This document shows, piece after piece, positions 15,006 to 22,683 of a stretch of 36,548 bases of DNA. Numbering within the stretch: the first letter of the stretch is position 1; each line of letters opens with the position of its first letter. The stretch comes from Candidatus Omnitrophota bacterium. GTDB lineage: Bacteria > Omnitrophota > Gorgyraeia > Gygaellales > Profunditerraquicolaceae. Both the position numbers and the translations under genes were made by a program. The stretch spans positions 1 through 36,548 of the forward strand of contig JAHIKK010000019.1 in the NCBI GenBank assembly GCA_018897555.1. The letters run 5' to 3'. Below the pieces are notes generated by a model that worked only from the letters and a program-made list of their open reading frames with translations, was not told where the DNA came from and searched no databases.

Positions 15006-16380
15006 CTTCAAATCTCTCAATATCATCCTCTTCCAGATACGCGCCTGTCTGCACTTCCACAATCTTTAAAGGTATGCTCAATGGATTTTCCAAGCGATGC
15101 TTACTGCCTTTAGGTATATACACACTTTCGTTACTGCGCACAAATGAAACCTTGCCGGCGCGGGTAATTTTGGCCAGGCCGGAAACCACCACCCAATGCT
15201 CAGCCCGGTCCTTATGCCTTTGCAAACTAAAGCGTTTTTTGGGCGTAAGCTCAATAAGCTTGATCTTAAAACCTATTCCCTGCTGCAACACAGTAAACGA
15301 ACCCCAAGGCCTGCGCTCAGTCAAATGCACCTGGTGCTCTTTACGCTTAAGCGTCTTTAATTTCTCAACCAACTGCTTCACATCCTGAGTCCTGCTCCTA
15401 GCGCAAACCAGTAAGGCATCCGGGGTATCCGCGATAATCATATTATTAACCCCGATAGTTGAAACCAACCGATTACCTCTGGCAAATACGCATACTCCAT
15501 GGCTATCCACATTCAGTGTGTCGCTATTGGAAATATTCCCCCTTTTATCTTTCGGGAATATTTCCGCAAGCGCATCCCAACTCCCCAAATCCGTCCAGTA
15601 AAAATCAGCGGGAATAAGCGCGATCCTTTGGGAACGCTCCATAATCCCATAATCAACGGAAATCGCCTCGATCCCCGGCCAAATTTTAGGAATATCATTT
15701 ACCGAATTAATTCTCTGCAAATTAGCATACAGCTTAGGCAAGTATTTCCTGGCCTCCTCCAAAAACACCGAGGCCTTCCAGATAAACATCCCGCTGTTCC
15801 AGAAGAATTTCTTATCTTTAAAATATTTCTTGGCCTTATTTAAATCCGGTTTCTCCAAAAATTTATCCACTACAAAATGCCCATTCTCCCTGTCACCCGC
15901 CTTTATATACCCATATCCCGTAGACGGCGCGCTCGGCTTAATCCCTATCGTCACCAAAAAATCTTTTCTGGCGCAGGCAATTGCTTTTTTAAGTGTCTTT
16001 TTAAAATTTTCCACATTCTTAATGTAATGATCAGAGGGCAGAACCAAAAGCACTGCGTCTTTATCCAGATGGCTGATTAATTTTGCGCACAGCCCAACTG
16101 CCGGAGCAGTATTCTTACCCAACGGCTCTAAAATTATATTCTTATCCGGAATGCGAAACTTAGTAATCTGAGCCTTAACTTCATAAAAATAGATTTTATT
16201 GGTAATAATATAAGTACGCGCCGGATCCACCACGCCTTTTAAGCGCTGGATAGCCGCCTGCAGCAGGCTTTCTTGGCCAATAATTTGCATAAACTGCTTT
16301 GGCTCAAGCTCGCGCGAAAACGGCCAAAACCTGCTTCCAACTCCACCGGCTAAAATAACCGCATAATTCATACTCGTCAT
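14980..16380 (-). CDS. manC: Mannose-1-phosphate guanylyltransferase / mannose-6-phosphate isomerase
   Basis: A 466-residue bifunctional protein giving GDP-mannose. The N-terminal nucleotidyltransferase has AGGVGSRFWPFSRELEPKQF and the later FLEKPDLNKAKKY sugar-site segment. The C-terminal cupin domain (from about residue 345) begins RRPWGSFTVLQQG and contains QRHKDRAEHWVVVSG, with the metal ligands of the type II phosphomannose isomerase. Length matches the AlgA/ManC family. The ATG overlaps the preceding GT9 stop as ATGA. GDP-mannose would feed mannose or derived deoxyhexoses into the polysaccharide. Confidence 0.95.
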   Translation of the reverse strand: MTSMNYAVILAGGVGSRFWPFSRELEPKQFMQIIGQESLLQAAIQRLKGVVDPARTYIITNKIYFYEVKAQITKFRIPDKNIILEPLGKNTAPAVGLCAKLISHLDKDAVLLVLPSDHYIKNVENFKKTLKKAIACARKDFLVTIGIKPSAPSTGYGYIKAGDRENGHFVVDKFLEKPDLNKAKKYFKDKKFFWNSGMFIWKASVFLEEARKYLPKLYANLQRINSVNDIPKIWPGIEAISVDYGIMERSQRIALIPADFYWTDLGSWDALAEIFPKDKRGNISNSDTLNVDSHGVCVFARGNRLVSTIGVNNMIIADTPDALLVCARSRTQDVKQLVEKLKTLKRKEHQVHLTERRPWGSFTVLQQGIGFKIKLIELTPKKRFSLQRHKDRAEHWVVVSGLAKITRAGKVSFVRSNESVYIPKGSKHRLENPLSIPLKIVEVQTGAYLEEDDIERFEDDFKKECR

Positions 16381-17351
16381 TGTGAGTCCGCCAAAGGCGG
16401 ACGAAACAATCTCTTTTTTACTTTCTCAAAAACATCATCAACCGTTATATCATTTAAGCTCGAACTCTCGATTACTATATGCCCTTCTCCCCACGGCCCC
16501 CAGCGAAGCGCGGTTTTGCCCAACAGATCATTTCTGAACAACGCTATTACCGGCGTCCCCACAGCCGCAGCCAAATGCATTGGCCCGCTATCGCAGGAAA
16601 TAAGCAAAGAACAGCGTTTCAATAAAGCCGCTAATTCCACCAAAGAAGTTTTATTGATCATATTAATAATACCATCACTAGAGGGGACTGTCCCCGCAGG
16701 GGACTGTCCCCGATCTTCAACTCTCCCCACCATAACAATCTTTAATCCCAATTCACGTTGAATACGCTGCGCTAACTCGCCAAACCTTTCCGTCGGCCAC
16801 TGTTTAACCAGGTCGCTGGTAAACGGATGGATCGCCACAAGTAAAAAGGGGACTGTCCCCAAAGGGGACTGTCCCCGATCTTGTACAATAAATTCTCTGA
16901 ACAAATTATTATCAATTTTAATCTTAAGCGTCTTATCAAACGTCTTTGCCCCCAACAACCCCACCAACTCCAAATTACAATCCACTTCATGCCGCATGCC
17001 TTGGTGTTTAGTATCTTTTAATTTATGCGTCAGCAGAATTCCCCATTTCCTGTCATAGCCAACGCGCGCGGGAATCCCGGCCCAAAAAACAGCCCAGTGC
17101 GCCTCTTTTGTAGGATTTAGAACAACACAGAGATCAAACTTATACTTCCTTAAATTCCCTTTAACCTCATCCCAAACCACCACCGCATCAACACATTCAA
17201 CCGCGCCTGCCAACTCGCAAACCGCGGAATTTACCGCTAAAGTAAGTTTTGCCTGTGGATATAATTCTTTCAGCGCGCGCATTGCCGGAATGTTCAGCAA
17301 AAATTCCCCGAACCGGTCATTGCGTATGACAAGTATATTTTTAAAATTCAT
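16377..17351 (-). CDS. Family 9 glycosyltransferase with two repeat-encoded insertions
   Basis: A 324-residue heptosyltransferase-like GT9 protein. The N-terminus NILVIRNDRFGEFLLNIPAM and the C-terminal CSLLISCDSGPMHLAAAVGT are the family's signatures. Two insertions, at about residues 158-168 and 213-223, read DRGQSPLGTVP and DRGQSPAGTVP. They are translations of a paired palindromic DNA repeat (16848-16882 and 16683-16717) and have no counterpart in the family's core. The frame is intact, so the protein may still fold if both lie in surface loops. The ATG abuts a TAGACAGTCTA element and has little ribosome-binding site. Confidence 0.9.
   Translation of the reverse strand: MNFKNILVIRNDRFGEFLLNIPAMRALKELYPQAKLTLAVNSAVCELAGAVECVDAVVVWDEVKGNLRKYKFDLCVVLNPTKEAHWAVFWAGIPARVGYDRKWGILLTHKLKDTKHQGMRHEVDCNLELVGLLGAKTFDKTLKIKIDNNLFREFIVQDRGQSPLGTVPFLLVAIHPFTSDLVKQWPTERFGELAQRIQRELGLKIVMVGRVEDRGQSPAGTVPSSDGIINMINKTSLVELAALLKRCSLLISCDSGPMHLAAAVGTPVIALFRNDLLGKTALRWGPWGEGHIVIESSSLNDITVDDVFEKVKKRLFRPPLADSQ
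16683..16717. repeat. Paired palindrome repeat family C, copy 1, inside a GT9 gene
   Basis: Two copies of GGGGACTGTCCCC (16683-16695 and 16699-16711) are separated by three bases and followed by GATCTT. Each half is an inverted repeat around a central base. The unit is in frame with the GT9 gene and encodes DRGQSPAGTVP on the minus strand. Confidence 0.88.
16848..16882. repeat. Paired palindrome repeat family C, copy 2, inside the same GT9 gene
   Basis: GGGGACTGTCCCC occurs at 16848-16860 and 16864-16876 with an AAA spacer and the same GATCTT tail as copy 1, 165 bases away. It encodes DRGQSPLGTVP in the GT9 frame. The 165-base spacing is a multiple of three. Confidence 0.88.
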
Positions 17352-17368
17352 AGACAGTCTATATTACT

Positions 17369-18442
17369 TTACAATTCTCTCAACAAATAACTTGTACTCC
17401 GTCCGCCGGCAGAGTTTTTGATGAGAATCTCTTTTTCAACAAGTTCAAGAATATCTCGAAGGGCCGTATCCTGCGAACATTTTGCTATTTTTCCCCATTT
17501 GGAAGACGTAAGTACACCTTCAAATCCATCAAATAATTTATTAATGATCATTCTTTGCCGCTCATTGAACGATTCGGACGGGTTAAGCTCCCAAAAATGC
17601 GCTTTCCTAAAAACCTCCGCCAAAGTGCTTTCCGTTAAGGTAAGCGCCCGATCCAAACAGGCCAAGAACCATTCAAGCCAAGCGGTGATATCCATGTGCG
17701 TATTCTTTTGTATCTTCTCGAGTACTTCATAATAAGCATTTCGTTCTTTACGGATTTGCACGGACATGCTGTAAAAACGCTGCGCGCTGCCGTCAGCGCG
17801 GGCAAGCTGCATATCTGTAATCGCTCGCGCTATGCGTCCATTGCCATCCTCAAAAGGATGGATAGTCACAAACCACAAATGAGCAATTCCTGCCTTTAAC
17901 ACCGGATCAATTCCCACGGCACTGTTAAACCAATCGAGGAAATTCTTCATTTCCAGATTAAGACGAGCGGCGTCCGGAGCTTCAAAATGGACTCGCTCAT
18001 GCCCCGACACCCCAGAAACGACCTGCATCGGGCCGCGACGCATTCCGCTATGCCCTGTAGGAAACAAGCATGCATGCCAACCGAACAGGCGATCTTTTGT
18101 AAGCGGCTTATCAAAGTTCTGCGTTGCATCCAGCATCATCTCCACCACGCCATCGACATGACGATCGGAAGCAACAATGCCGCCAATATTCATTCCAAGC
18201 CTTCGGGCGATGGATGAACGCACCTGCTTAGGATCAAGAACCTCACCTTCAATCTCACTGCTTTTTAAAACATCAAGCGTAAGGGTCTGTAACAAAGCCT
18301 CTGCCCGGAGAGGAAACCCCATCGCCTCCATGCGCCCCATTAATCTGCCTTGGCGATTACGCACTACGCCAAGCAAGGTCGCAATATGTTCATGCTTCCA
18401 TATAAACTTCGGCCAAACATCAAGTTGGTGGATATATTTCAT
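17369..18442 (-). CDS. Fic/DOC family protein (putative AMP transferase)
   Basis: A 357-residue Fic protein. From the ATG at 18442 it begins MKYIHQLDVWPKFIW, typical of the DUF4172 N-terminal domain. The inhibitory helix motif SSEIEGE is at about 61-67 and the catalytic HPFEDGNGR at 195-203, so both the active site and its usual brake are present. A C-terminal winged-helix region follows (SKWGKIAKCSQDTALRDILE). Such proteins usually AMPylate a partner or themselves. The frame is open to 18475, but the promoter -10 box overlaps that earlier start. The gene lies in an accessory island and is monocistronic. Confidence 0.92.
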   Translation of the reverse strand: MKYIHQLDVWPKFIWKHEHIATLLGVVRNRQGRLMGRMEAMGFPLRAEALLQTLTLDVLKSSEIEGEVLDPKQVRSSIARRLGMNIGGIVASDRHVDGVVEMMLDATQNFDKPLTKDRLFGWHACLFPTGHSGMRRGPMQVVSGVSGHERVHFEAPDAARLNLEMKNFLDWFNSAVGIDPVLKAGIAHLWFVTIHPFEDGNGRIARAITDMQLARADGSAQRFYSMSVQIRKERNAYYEVLEKIQKNTHMDITAWLEWFLACLDRALTLTESTLAEVFRKAHFWELNPSESFNERQRMIINKLFDGFEGVLTSSKWGKIAKCSQDTALRDILELVEKEILIKNSAGGRSTSYLLREL

Positions 18443-18494
18443 TATTCTACGTACTCCATGCGGAGAATATAGCATATATTCACCGCATTTACAA
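18443..18494 (-). promoter_or_regulatory. Promoter and inverted repeat upstream of the fic gene
   Basis: Minus-strand TTGTAA (18494-18489) and TATATT (18471-18466) are 17 bases apart, and the start codon at 18442 follows at a normal distance. Between them and the ATG, CTCCATGCGGAG (18454-18465) is an inverted repeat, flanked by TATTCT and AGAATA. It may be an operator, for example for the C-terminal winged-helix domain of the Fic protein itself. Confidence 0.55.
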
Positions 18495-18524
18495 GTATAA
18501 ACCTACCTAAACCTTAATTATGTA

Positions 18525-18565
18525 TTCTATATCTCTTTATATTCCAAGATGTTAGCTACACTGTC
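18525..18565. repeat. 41-bp direct repeat, left copy
   Basis: It begins TTCTATATCTCTTTATATTC and ends GCTACACTGTC. It matches 19382-19422 at 39 of 41 positions in the same orientation. The pair brackets the antitoxin, the toxin fragment and the BRO-N fragment. Confidence 0.85.
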
Positions 18566-18610
18566 CTAATTTCGCAGGAAATGGTGTTTTTAAGAAGTTT
18601 TAGGGAGCAA

Positions 18611-18889
18611 CTATGCAGGAACTACCTCTAATCTCAGCCTGTATCCGATATGCTTAAGGATATTCTCTATAGCATCCAAATTAGAAAACTCGCCCTCTTC
18701 AATTTTGGAAATGTACTGTTGAGTAACCCCTATTTCTTCAGCGAGTTGCTCCTGAGAGAATTTATGCCGGATGCGGTATCCAATAATTTTCTTCGCCACC
18801 GTTGCCTTCTCCATAAGTAAATCGTAACGAGCTTTAAAACCCGGATTCCTTTTTATCTTTTCCTTAATATAATCATCAACTTTTCTCAT
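18611..18889 (-). CDS. HTH (XRE/HigA-like) antitoxin or transcriptional regulator
   Basis: A 92-residue protein. An N-terminal helical region (VDDYIKEKIKRNPGFKARY) is followed by a helix-turn-helix at about 42-80 (FSQEQLAEEIGVTQQYISKI). The layout and length fit HigA-type antitoxins that follow a HigB/Gp49-like toxin in one operon. Upstream by 27 bases is a 56-codon fragment of just such a toxin, so this antitoxin seems to be what is left of a decayed toxin-antitoxin pair. Transcription probably still comes from the promoter at 19105-19133. Confidence 0.88.
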   Translation of the reverse strand: MRKVDDYIKEKIKRNPGFKARYDLLMEKATVAKKIIGYRIRHKFSQEQLAEEIGVTQQYISKIEEGEFSNLDAIENILKHIGYRLRLEVVPA

Positions 18890-18916
18890 GGCTTGAACCT
18901 CCTTACTTATTTCTCC

Positions 18917-19087
18917 TTAAAAAATCTTTTCTTCTTTCTTGGGCCGTAATTGTGGACCAAAATCTTGGAGCAATTGTTGCTTAATAATAAACTTATCCCG
19001 GGTTTCTACATCTAAAGACTCAATAAATTTTTCTACAGGCCTTCTTCCATCAGCAGTCTCGTAAAAAATACAAGCGTATTCTTGCAT
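18917..19087 (-). pseudogene. Truncated HigB/Gp49-like toxin fragment
   Basis: A 56-codon frame starts at an ATG with AAAGG upstream. It reads MQEYACIFYETADGRRPVEK and continues with FIESLDVETRDKFIIKQQLL and a QDFGPQLRPKKEEKIF ending. It matches the N-terminal half of the phage-derived Gp49-like/HigB toxin family, in which a strand, a GxxPVxxFL segment and helices precede a catalytic C-terminal half. That half (the LYELR-like strand and after) is missing, so the product should be inactive. It is too short for routine gene calling. It precedes the antitoxin gene by 27 bases. Confidence 0.7.
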
Positions 19088-19104
19088 GAAACCTTTCTGA
19101 ATAA

Positions 19105-19133
19105 AGTATACAACTTTTTAGTTGTGAAGTCAA
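19105..19133 (-). promoter_or_regulatory. Strong promoter with operator for the decayed toxin-antitoxin operon
   Basis: Minus-strand TTGACT (19133-19128) and TATACT (19110-19105) are exactly 17 bases apart. A perfect inverted repeat, ACAACT-TTTT-AGTTGT (19110-19125), fills the spacer, as expected for an autoregulating antitoxin. The promoter looks intact although the toxin gene it drives is truncated. Confidence 0.7.
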
Positions 19134-19157
19134 GTTTTTATTTCATTACCCTCTGTA

Positions 19158-19301
19158 TTAGCGCAATTCATCTTTTGCCGGCCGCCTTCTGTGTGCATTT
19201 CTCAGAGCCATGACTACATCTTCAACCACAAACCACCATTCATTCTTATGAATGGTTTTTCGTACCTTCTGGCCTTTAAATACCGCTATTTTTGTCTCCA
19301 T
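19158..19301 (-). pseudogene. BRO-N domain fragment (phage antirepressor-like)
   Basis: A 47-codon frame with a GGAGGAG ribosome-binding site begins METKIAVFKGQKVRKTIHKN and continues EWWFVVEDVVMALRNAHRRR. It fits the start of the BRO-N/antirepressor domain, with the family pattern of an FxGxxIRKxxxxxEWWF strand followed by a DVV helix. Complete domains need about twice this length, so this is a truncated remnant of a phage or mobile-element gene. With its neighbour toxin fragment it makes up most of the otherwise gene-free stretch from 18890 to 19432. Confidence 0.6.
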
Positions 19302-19381
19302 ACTCTCCTCCTGGCGTTATCATTATTTTCTCCCTACCCTAACTGACGCAGAAAAGGCCAAAATCTAACTAAAATTATTTG

Positions 19382-19422
19382 TTCTATATCTCTTTACATT
19401 CCAAGATGTTAGATACACTGTC
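19382..19422. repeat. 41-bp direct repeat, right copy
   Basis: It begins TTCTATATCTCTTTACATTC, ends GATACACTGTC and matches 18525-18565 with two differences. It lies just before the end of the polysaccharide deacetylase gene and is followed by GTCTATATTACT, a string also found at 17357-17368. Confidence 0.85.
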
Positions 19423-19432
19423 TATATTACTC

Positions 19433-20218
19433 TTAATATGAGTCTTTCCTGCTTCTGAATAAATTATAATACCCTGAAAGCTTTAACCGGAAGGAAAAAG
19501 GTTTAACCATGTCGAAATTAGTCGGTTTGACTCTTTTGAGTTCATAAACATCACGATTAAACCTATCCGCCCCGCGATTTGTAGTACAGGCGCCCTTATA
19601 ACCTGCCTCTTTAACTAATTTTTTGGCGATTTCGTTAAAACCGCCGATAGGGTAACAAAAATAATCCGCCGGGGCGCCTATTTCCCGCTCAATTGCTTTC
19701 TTAGGCCCGGCTATTTCCTCACGCGTAGCTCCGGTATCCTGCGCGAGCCCAAGATAAAAATGACTCTTGGTATGCCCGCCAAAATATATTCTGTTTTTAG
19801 ACATAATCCTAACCTCATCCCAATTTAAAAAACCTTTTCTCCCCATAAAATCCGTGGGGAGAAATATCGTAGCCGGAAAACCAAACTTTTTAAAAACAGG
19901 ATAGGCATATATAAAATTATCTTCGTATCCGTCATCAAGAGTAATAACAACCTTGTTTCTTTTAAGCCGCCTTTTATCTTTAATACTCCCGGCCAATTCA
20001 TCTAAAGTTATCACCTCATAGCCGTTTCTCTTAATATATTCCATCTGCTTAAGCAGATTCTCCGGAGTAACAAAAAAAGTTCCCTTTTCATAGCTAATAC
20101 TGTGATACATCAAAATTGGCGTAGTATACTTTGGGGAAATCCAAAAAAAATAAAAAACTCCCAGAAAAATGGCCAGTGAAGATAAAAATATAGATATTTT
20201 TTTCATAATATTATTCAT
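19433..20218 (-). CDS. Membrane-anchored polysaccharide deacetylase (NodB-like)
   Basis: A 261-residue protein with an N-terminal signal anchor (residues about 6-26) and a carbohydrate esterase 4 domain facing the periplasm. The NodB motif 1 TLDDGYEDN is at 93-101, with Asp95 and Asp96. Motif 2 GGHTKSH gives the metal ligands His149 and His153. It probably removes N-acetyl groups from the polymer made by this locus or from peptidoglycan. The ATG overlaps the preceding GT2 gene by four bases. It is the last gene of the large glycan operon before the accessory island. Confidence 0.88.
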   Translation of the reverse strand: MNNIMKKISIFLSSLAIFLGVFYFFWISPKYTTPILMYHSISYEKGTFFVTPENLLKQMEYIKRNGYEVITLDELAGSIKDKRRLKRNKVVITLDDGYEDNFIYAYPVFKKFGFPATIFLPTDFMGRKGFLNWDEVRIMSKNRIYFGGHTKSHFYLGLAQDTGATREEIAGPKKAIEREIGAPADYFCYPIGGFNEIAKKLVKEAGYKGACTTNRGADRFNRDVYELKRVKPTNFDMVKPFSFRLKLSGYYNLFRSRKDSY

Positions 20219-20763
20219 TGCGAAATAGGCACTTCGATTATACGCATTTTTTTTCTTATCGCTTTAGTTAAAATCTCAAATGCAATATTGGCACTCTTCA
20301 ACTCCGGTAATAATTTTAGGAGGCTTTCCCTGCGCACAAGCTGACAACGGCTAAACCAGTCTTTTAACTTAATACCAAATAAAATGCTTAAGAAAAAATT
20401 ACCCTGGCGCATTTTTCTAAAGCGTGACCCCAACACTATATCCACGCCTGAATTCTTAATTGCCTCTAAAAGTTTAGAGTAATCATTTAACCCGTATCCT
20501 AAATTCACATCCTGAATAAGAATAAATTCACCCGTGGAGTTTTCAACCCCCGTGCGCACCGCGGCTGCTTTGCCCCTTTTACTGCCATGATGTATAACCT
20601 TTAGGTTAACAAAAGAAAGCGACCTTAAAATTGCGGCAGTATTGTCTTTTGAGCAGTCATCAACCACAATGATTTCTTTTTCAATAGGCAGGCCATTGAC
20701 CTTATTTATTATTGCCTCAATGGCCTTTTCTGCATTATAAACCGGCATTATCACTGAAAGCAT
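20215..20763 (-). CDS. Short family 2 glycosyltransferase
   Basis: A 182-residue minimal GT-A domain, shorter than the 230-250 residues usual for dolichol-phosphate-mannose-synthase-like enzymes. It has LSVIMPVYNAEKAI, IIVVDDCSKDNT and a variant metal motif, IQDVNLGYG. The usual C-terminal R-x-x-G-x-SK segment is missing after RIIEVPISQ. It starts one base after the preceding O-antigen ligase and overlaps the deacetylase start by ATGA, so the short length is built into the operon rather than being a random truncation. The substrate is unknown. Confidence 0.85.
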   Translation of the reverse strand: MLSVIMPVYNAEKAIEAIINKVNGLPIEKEIIVVDDCSKDNTAAILRSLSFVNLKVIHHGSKRGKAAAVRTGVENSTGEFILIQDVNLGYGLNDYSKLLEAIKNSGVDIVLGSRFRKMRQGNFFLSILFGIKLKDWFSRCQLVRRESLLKLLPELKSANIAFEILTKAIRKKMRIIEVPISQ

Positions 20764-20764
20764 A

Positions 20765-21979
20765 TTACTTTCTCCTGTTGAGCGCTAATCCCACTCCGAT
20801 TAAAAACCAAAAAACCATGACTACCCGCGCGTAATAAAGGCTTGTTTCGGTAAGGCCGTTAATGAGATAAGCTATAATTGCCGCAAAAACAGATACGGAA
20901 AAAGCTTTTAAAAAAGGGTCTGTATTTTTCTTAAAAGCTGACCAAATAGAGCTGAGAGCAAAGAACAAAAAGATCAAAAATGTTCCCAATCCCAGCAGCC
21001 CCATCTCTCCACCCATTTGCAGAAAATTATTATGCGCGTAAATAGTGTCAGGCGTCTTCATTCTGGCTTCCGCGGCCGCGGTCTTATATTTACCGTAATT
21101 CTTGGAAAAGGTGTTAATCCCCACGCCAATAAACGGATGCTCACCAATCATATGCAAGGTGTTACGGTAAATACTCATCCTTACTTCATCAGTCAACAAA
21201 ATCATCGGATTATAGTTAACGCTTTTAGCCCATTCTTTAATATTTTTAGGCATAACAAAAGGATAAACTAAAAGCAATAAAATAAGCCCCGAAGTTATAA
21301 TTTTATTCTTTCTGACTAAACTCAAAAAAAGCACGCTTACAAAAAGCCCCAGGCCTGCCCCACGAGACAAAGAAAGATAAATACCAACACTTCCCATGAA
21401 TGCCGCGGAAGTTAAAAATATCCTATTTCTTAAGCGCGAAGAAAACAAAGCCAATCCGGCAATTAGCGGCGTTAAGCCGGTAAGATACACCCCCATAACA
21501 TTACAGCCCGGGAAAGAAGCTGTCGGCCGTGGCAAACCTATGGCTCCTTGGATAGTAATTCCATGCACGAAATCCTTGCCCGAAAATAACTGCCAAAGGG
21601 CATCAATCCCGATAAGAGAAATAGCGCAGGCAACAGAAATTGCGATTTTCTTAAAATGCTCTCGGTCTTTAATATTCTCGCTGCAGACAAGAAAAATTAA
21701 AAAGAATTTAAACAATTTAACCATTCCATTTAGGCTATCTTTTATACTGACCGTATTTATAAAAGTGAGCGCGCCAATAATCATAAACACCCCAAAGATT
21801 ATGACCGGCAGAGAAACAGAACACAGCTTTTCTTTCTTTTTTATCTTCTCAATCAGAAACGTAACAATCATAAAGCCGATAACTGTATTCGCGACTCCCG
21901 GGGCGATAGCCACCGAAAACGGCAACAAGATGATTGACCAATAATTAATCTTTCCTGCTATTTTAATAAACTTCTGCAT
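20765..21979 (-). CDS. O-antigen ligase / polymerase-like membrane protein
   Basis: A 404-residue polytopic protein with about ten or more hydrophobic segments and the large periplasmic loop of the WaaL/Wzy superfamily. The core segment LHMIGEHPFIGVGINTFSKNYG and the later TIYAHNNFLQMGGEMG are its hallmark. I chose the ATG at 21979, with GGGAG seven bases upstream and only two bases after the previous stop. The frame is open to 22024, inside the neighbour. It joins O-antigen to lipid A-core or polymerises repeat units. A second, broken member lies at 35928-36458. Confidence 0.9.
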   Translation of the reverse strand: MQKFIKIAGKINYWSIILLPFSVAIAPGVANTVIGFMIVTFLIEKIKKKEKLCSVSLPVIIFGVFMIIGALTFINTVSIKDSLNGMVKLFKFFLIFLVCSENIKDREHFKKIAISVACAISLIGIDALWQLFSGKDFVHGITIQGAIGLPRPTASFPGCNVMGVYLTGLTPLIAGLALFSSRLRNRIFLTSAAFMGSVGIYLSLSRGAGLGLFVSVLFLSLVRKNKIITSGLILLLLVYPFVMPKNIKEWAKSVNYNPMILLTDEVRMSIYRNTLHMIGEHPFIGVGINTFSKNYGKYKTAAAEARMKTPDTIYAHNNFLQMGGEMGLLGLGTFLIFLFFALSSIWSAFKKNTDPFLKAFSVSVFAAIIAYLINGLTETSLYYARVVMVFWFLIGVGLALNRRK

Positions 21980-21981
21980 TT

Positions 21982-22683
21982 CTAAACTCCCTTCAACTTC
22001 TTTCCAATCGCCCACAAATACCACCGGAAGTAATTTGGCGTCAGATTAAACATCTTAAAACTTGACTTGCCTTTCTCCCTCTCCCGCCATACAGTAGGCA
22101 CTTCCGTAATTTTAAACCCGTTAAAATACGCCTTAAGCGCTAACTCCATAGATACTTCAAAACCTGCTGATTCAATATTTATACTTTCAATTACTTCCTT
22201 GCGGTACATTTTAAAAGCATTAGAAACATCCCGCGTAGGGATTCCGGTAAACATTGACATTGTCCTGCCCACAAAAAAAGAAAAGAACCCCTTTATTTTT
22301 GAACCACCCATCCGCGCGCCGCCTTTTATATAACGCGCTCCACAAACAACATCAAACCCTTCCGTGACTTTCTCAAACATAAACGGTATCGTCCCCAGGT
22401 CATCACACAAGTCCCCCATTACCGGCACGACTACCTCGTTTTTCGCGCTCATCAGTCCTGTTTTAACCGCATTAGCAAACCCAGGCGTAAACTTATTTTC
22501 TACCAAAACTATATTATTAAATTTATTCGCTAAGCCCGCAACAATCTCCGCGGTCCTGTCAGAAGAATAGTCATTTACTACAATCAATTCAAATATAAGT
22601 TTTATCTGGCTTTCTATGTGCTCAATTACCTGGCCGATACTTTCTTCTTCATTATATACGGGGATCACAATAGATAGTTTCAT
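21982..22683 (-). CDS. Family 2 glycosyltransferase (polyprenyl-phosphate sugar synthase-like)
   Basis: A 233-residue GT-A enzyme with LSIVIPVYNEEESIGQVIEH, LIVVNDYSSDRT and the acidic metal site PVMGDLCDD. The C-terminal WREREKGKSSFKMFNL matches the R-x-x-G-x-S-K/F segment of dolichol- or undecaprenyl-phosphate mannose/glucose synthases. There is no transmembrane extension. It overlaps by four bases the GT39-like membrane protein, which would use such a lipid-linked sugar as donor, so the two probably work as a pair. Confidence 0.9.
   Translation of the reverse strand: MKLSIVIPVYNEEESIGQVIEHIESQIKLIFELIVVNDYSSDRTAEIVAGLANKFNNIVLVENKFTPGFANAVKTGLMSAKNEVVVPVMGDLCDDLGTIPFMFEKVTEGFDVVCGARYIKGGARMGGSKIKGFFSFFVGRTMSMFTGIPTRDVSNAFKMYRKEVIESINIESAGFEVSMELALKAYFNGFKITEVPTVWREREKGKSSFKMFNLTPNYFRWYLWAIGKKLKGV

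Noticed and set aside
16683-16882. CRISPR array
   Set aside because: Only two units are present, each internally palindromic, with a coding spacer of 130 bases belonging to a GT9 protein. No cas genes are in the window.
18442-18475. Fic protein starting at 18475
   Set aside because: The predicted -10 box (18466-18471) lies after that start, so it would not be transcribed. The ATG at 18442 gives the usual N-terminus.
21396-21944. Plus-strand frame of 182 codons opposite the O-antigen ligase
   Set aside because: It is antisense to clear transmembrane coding sequence and lacks any recognisable domain.
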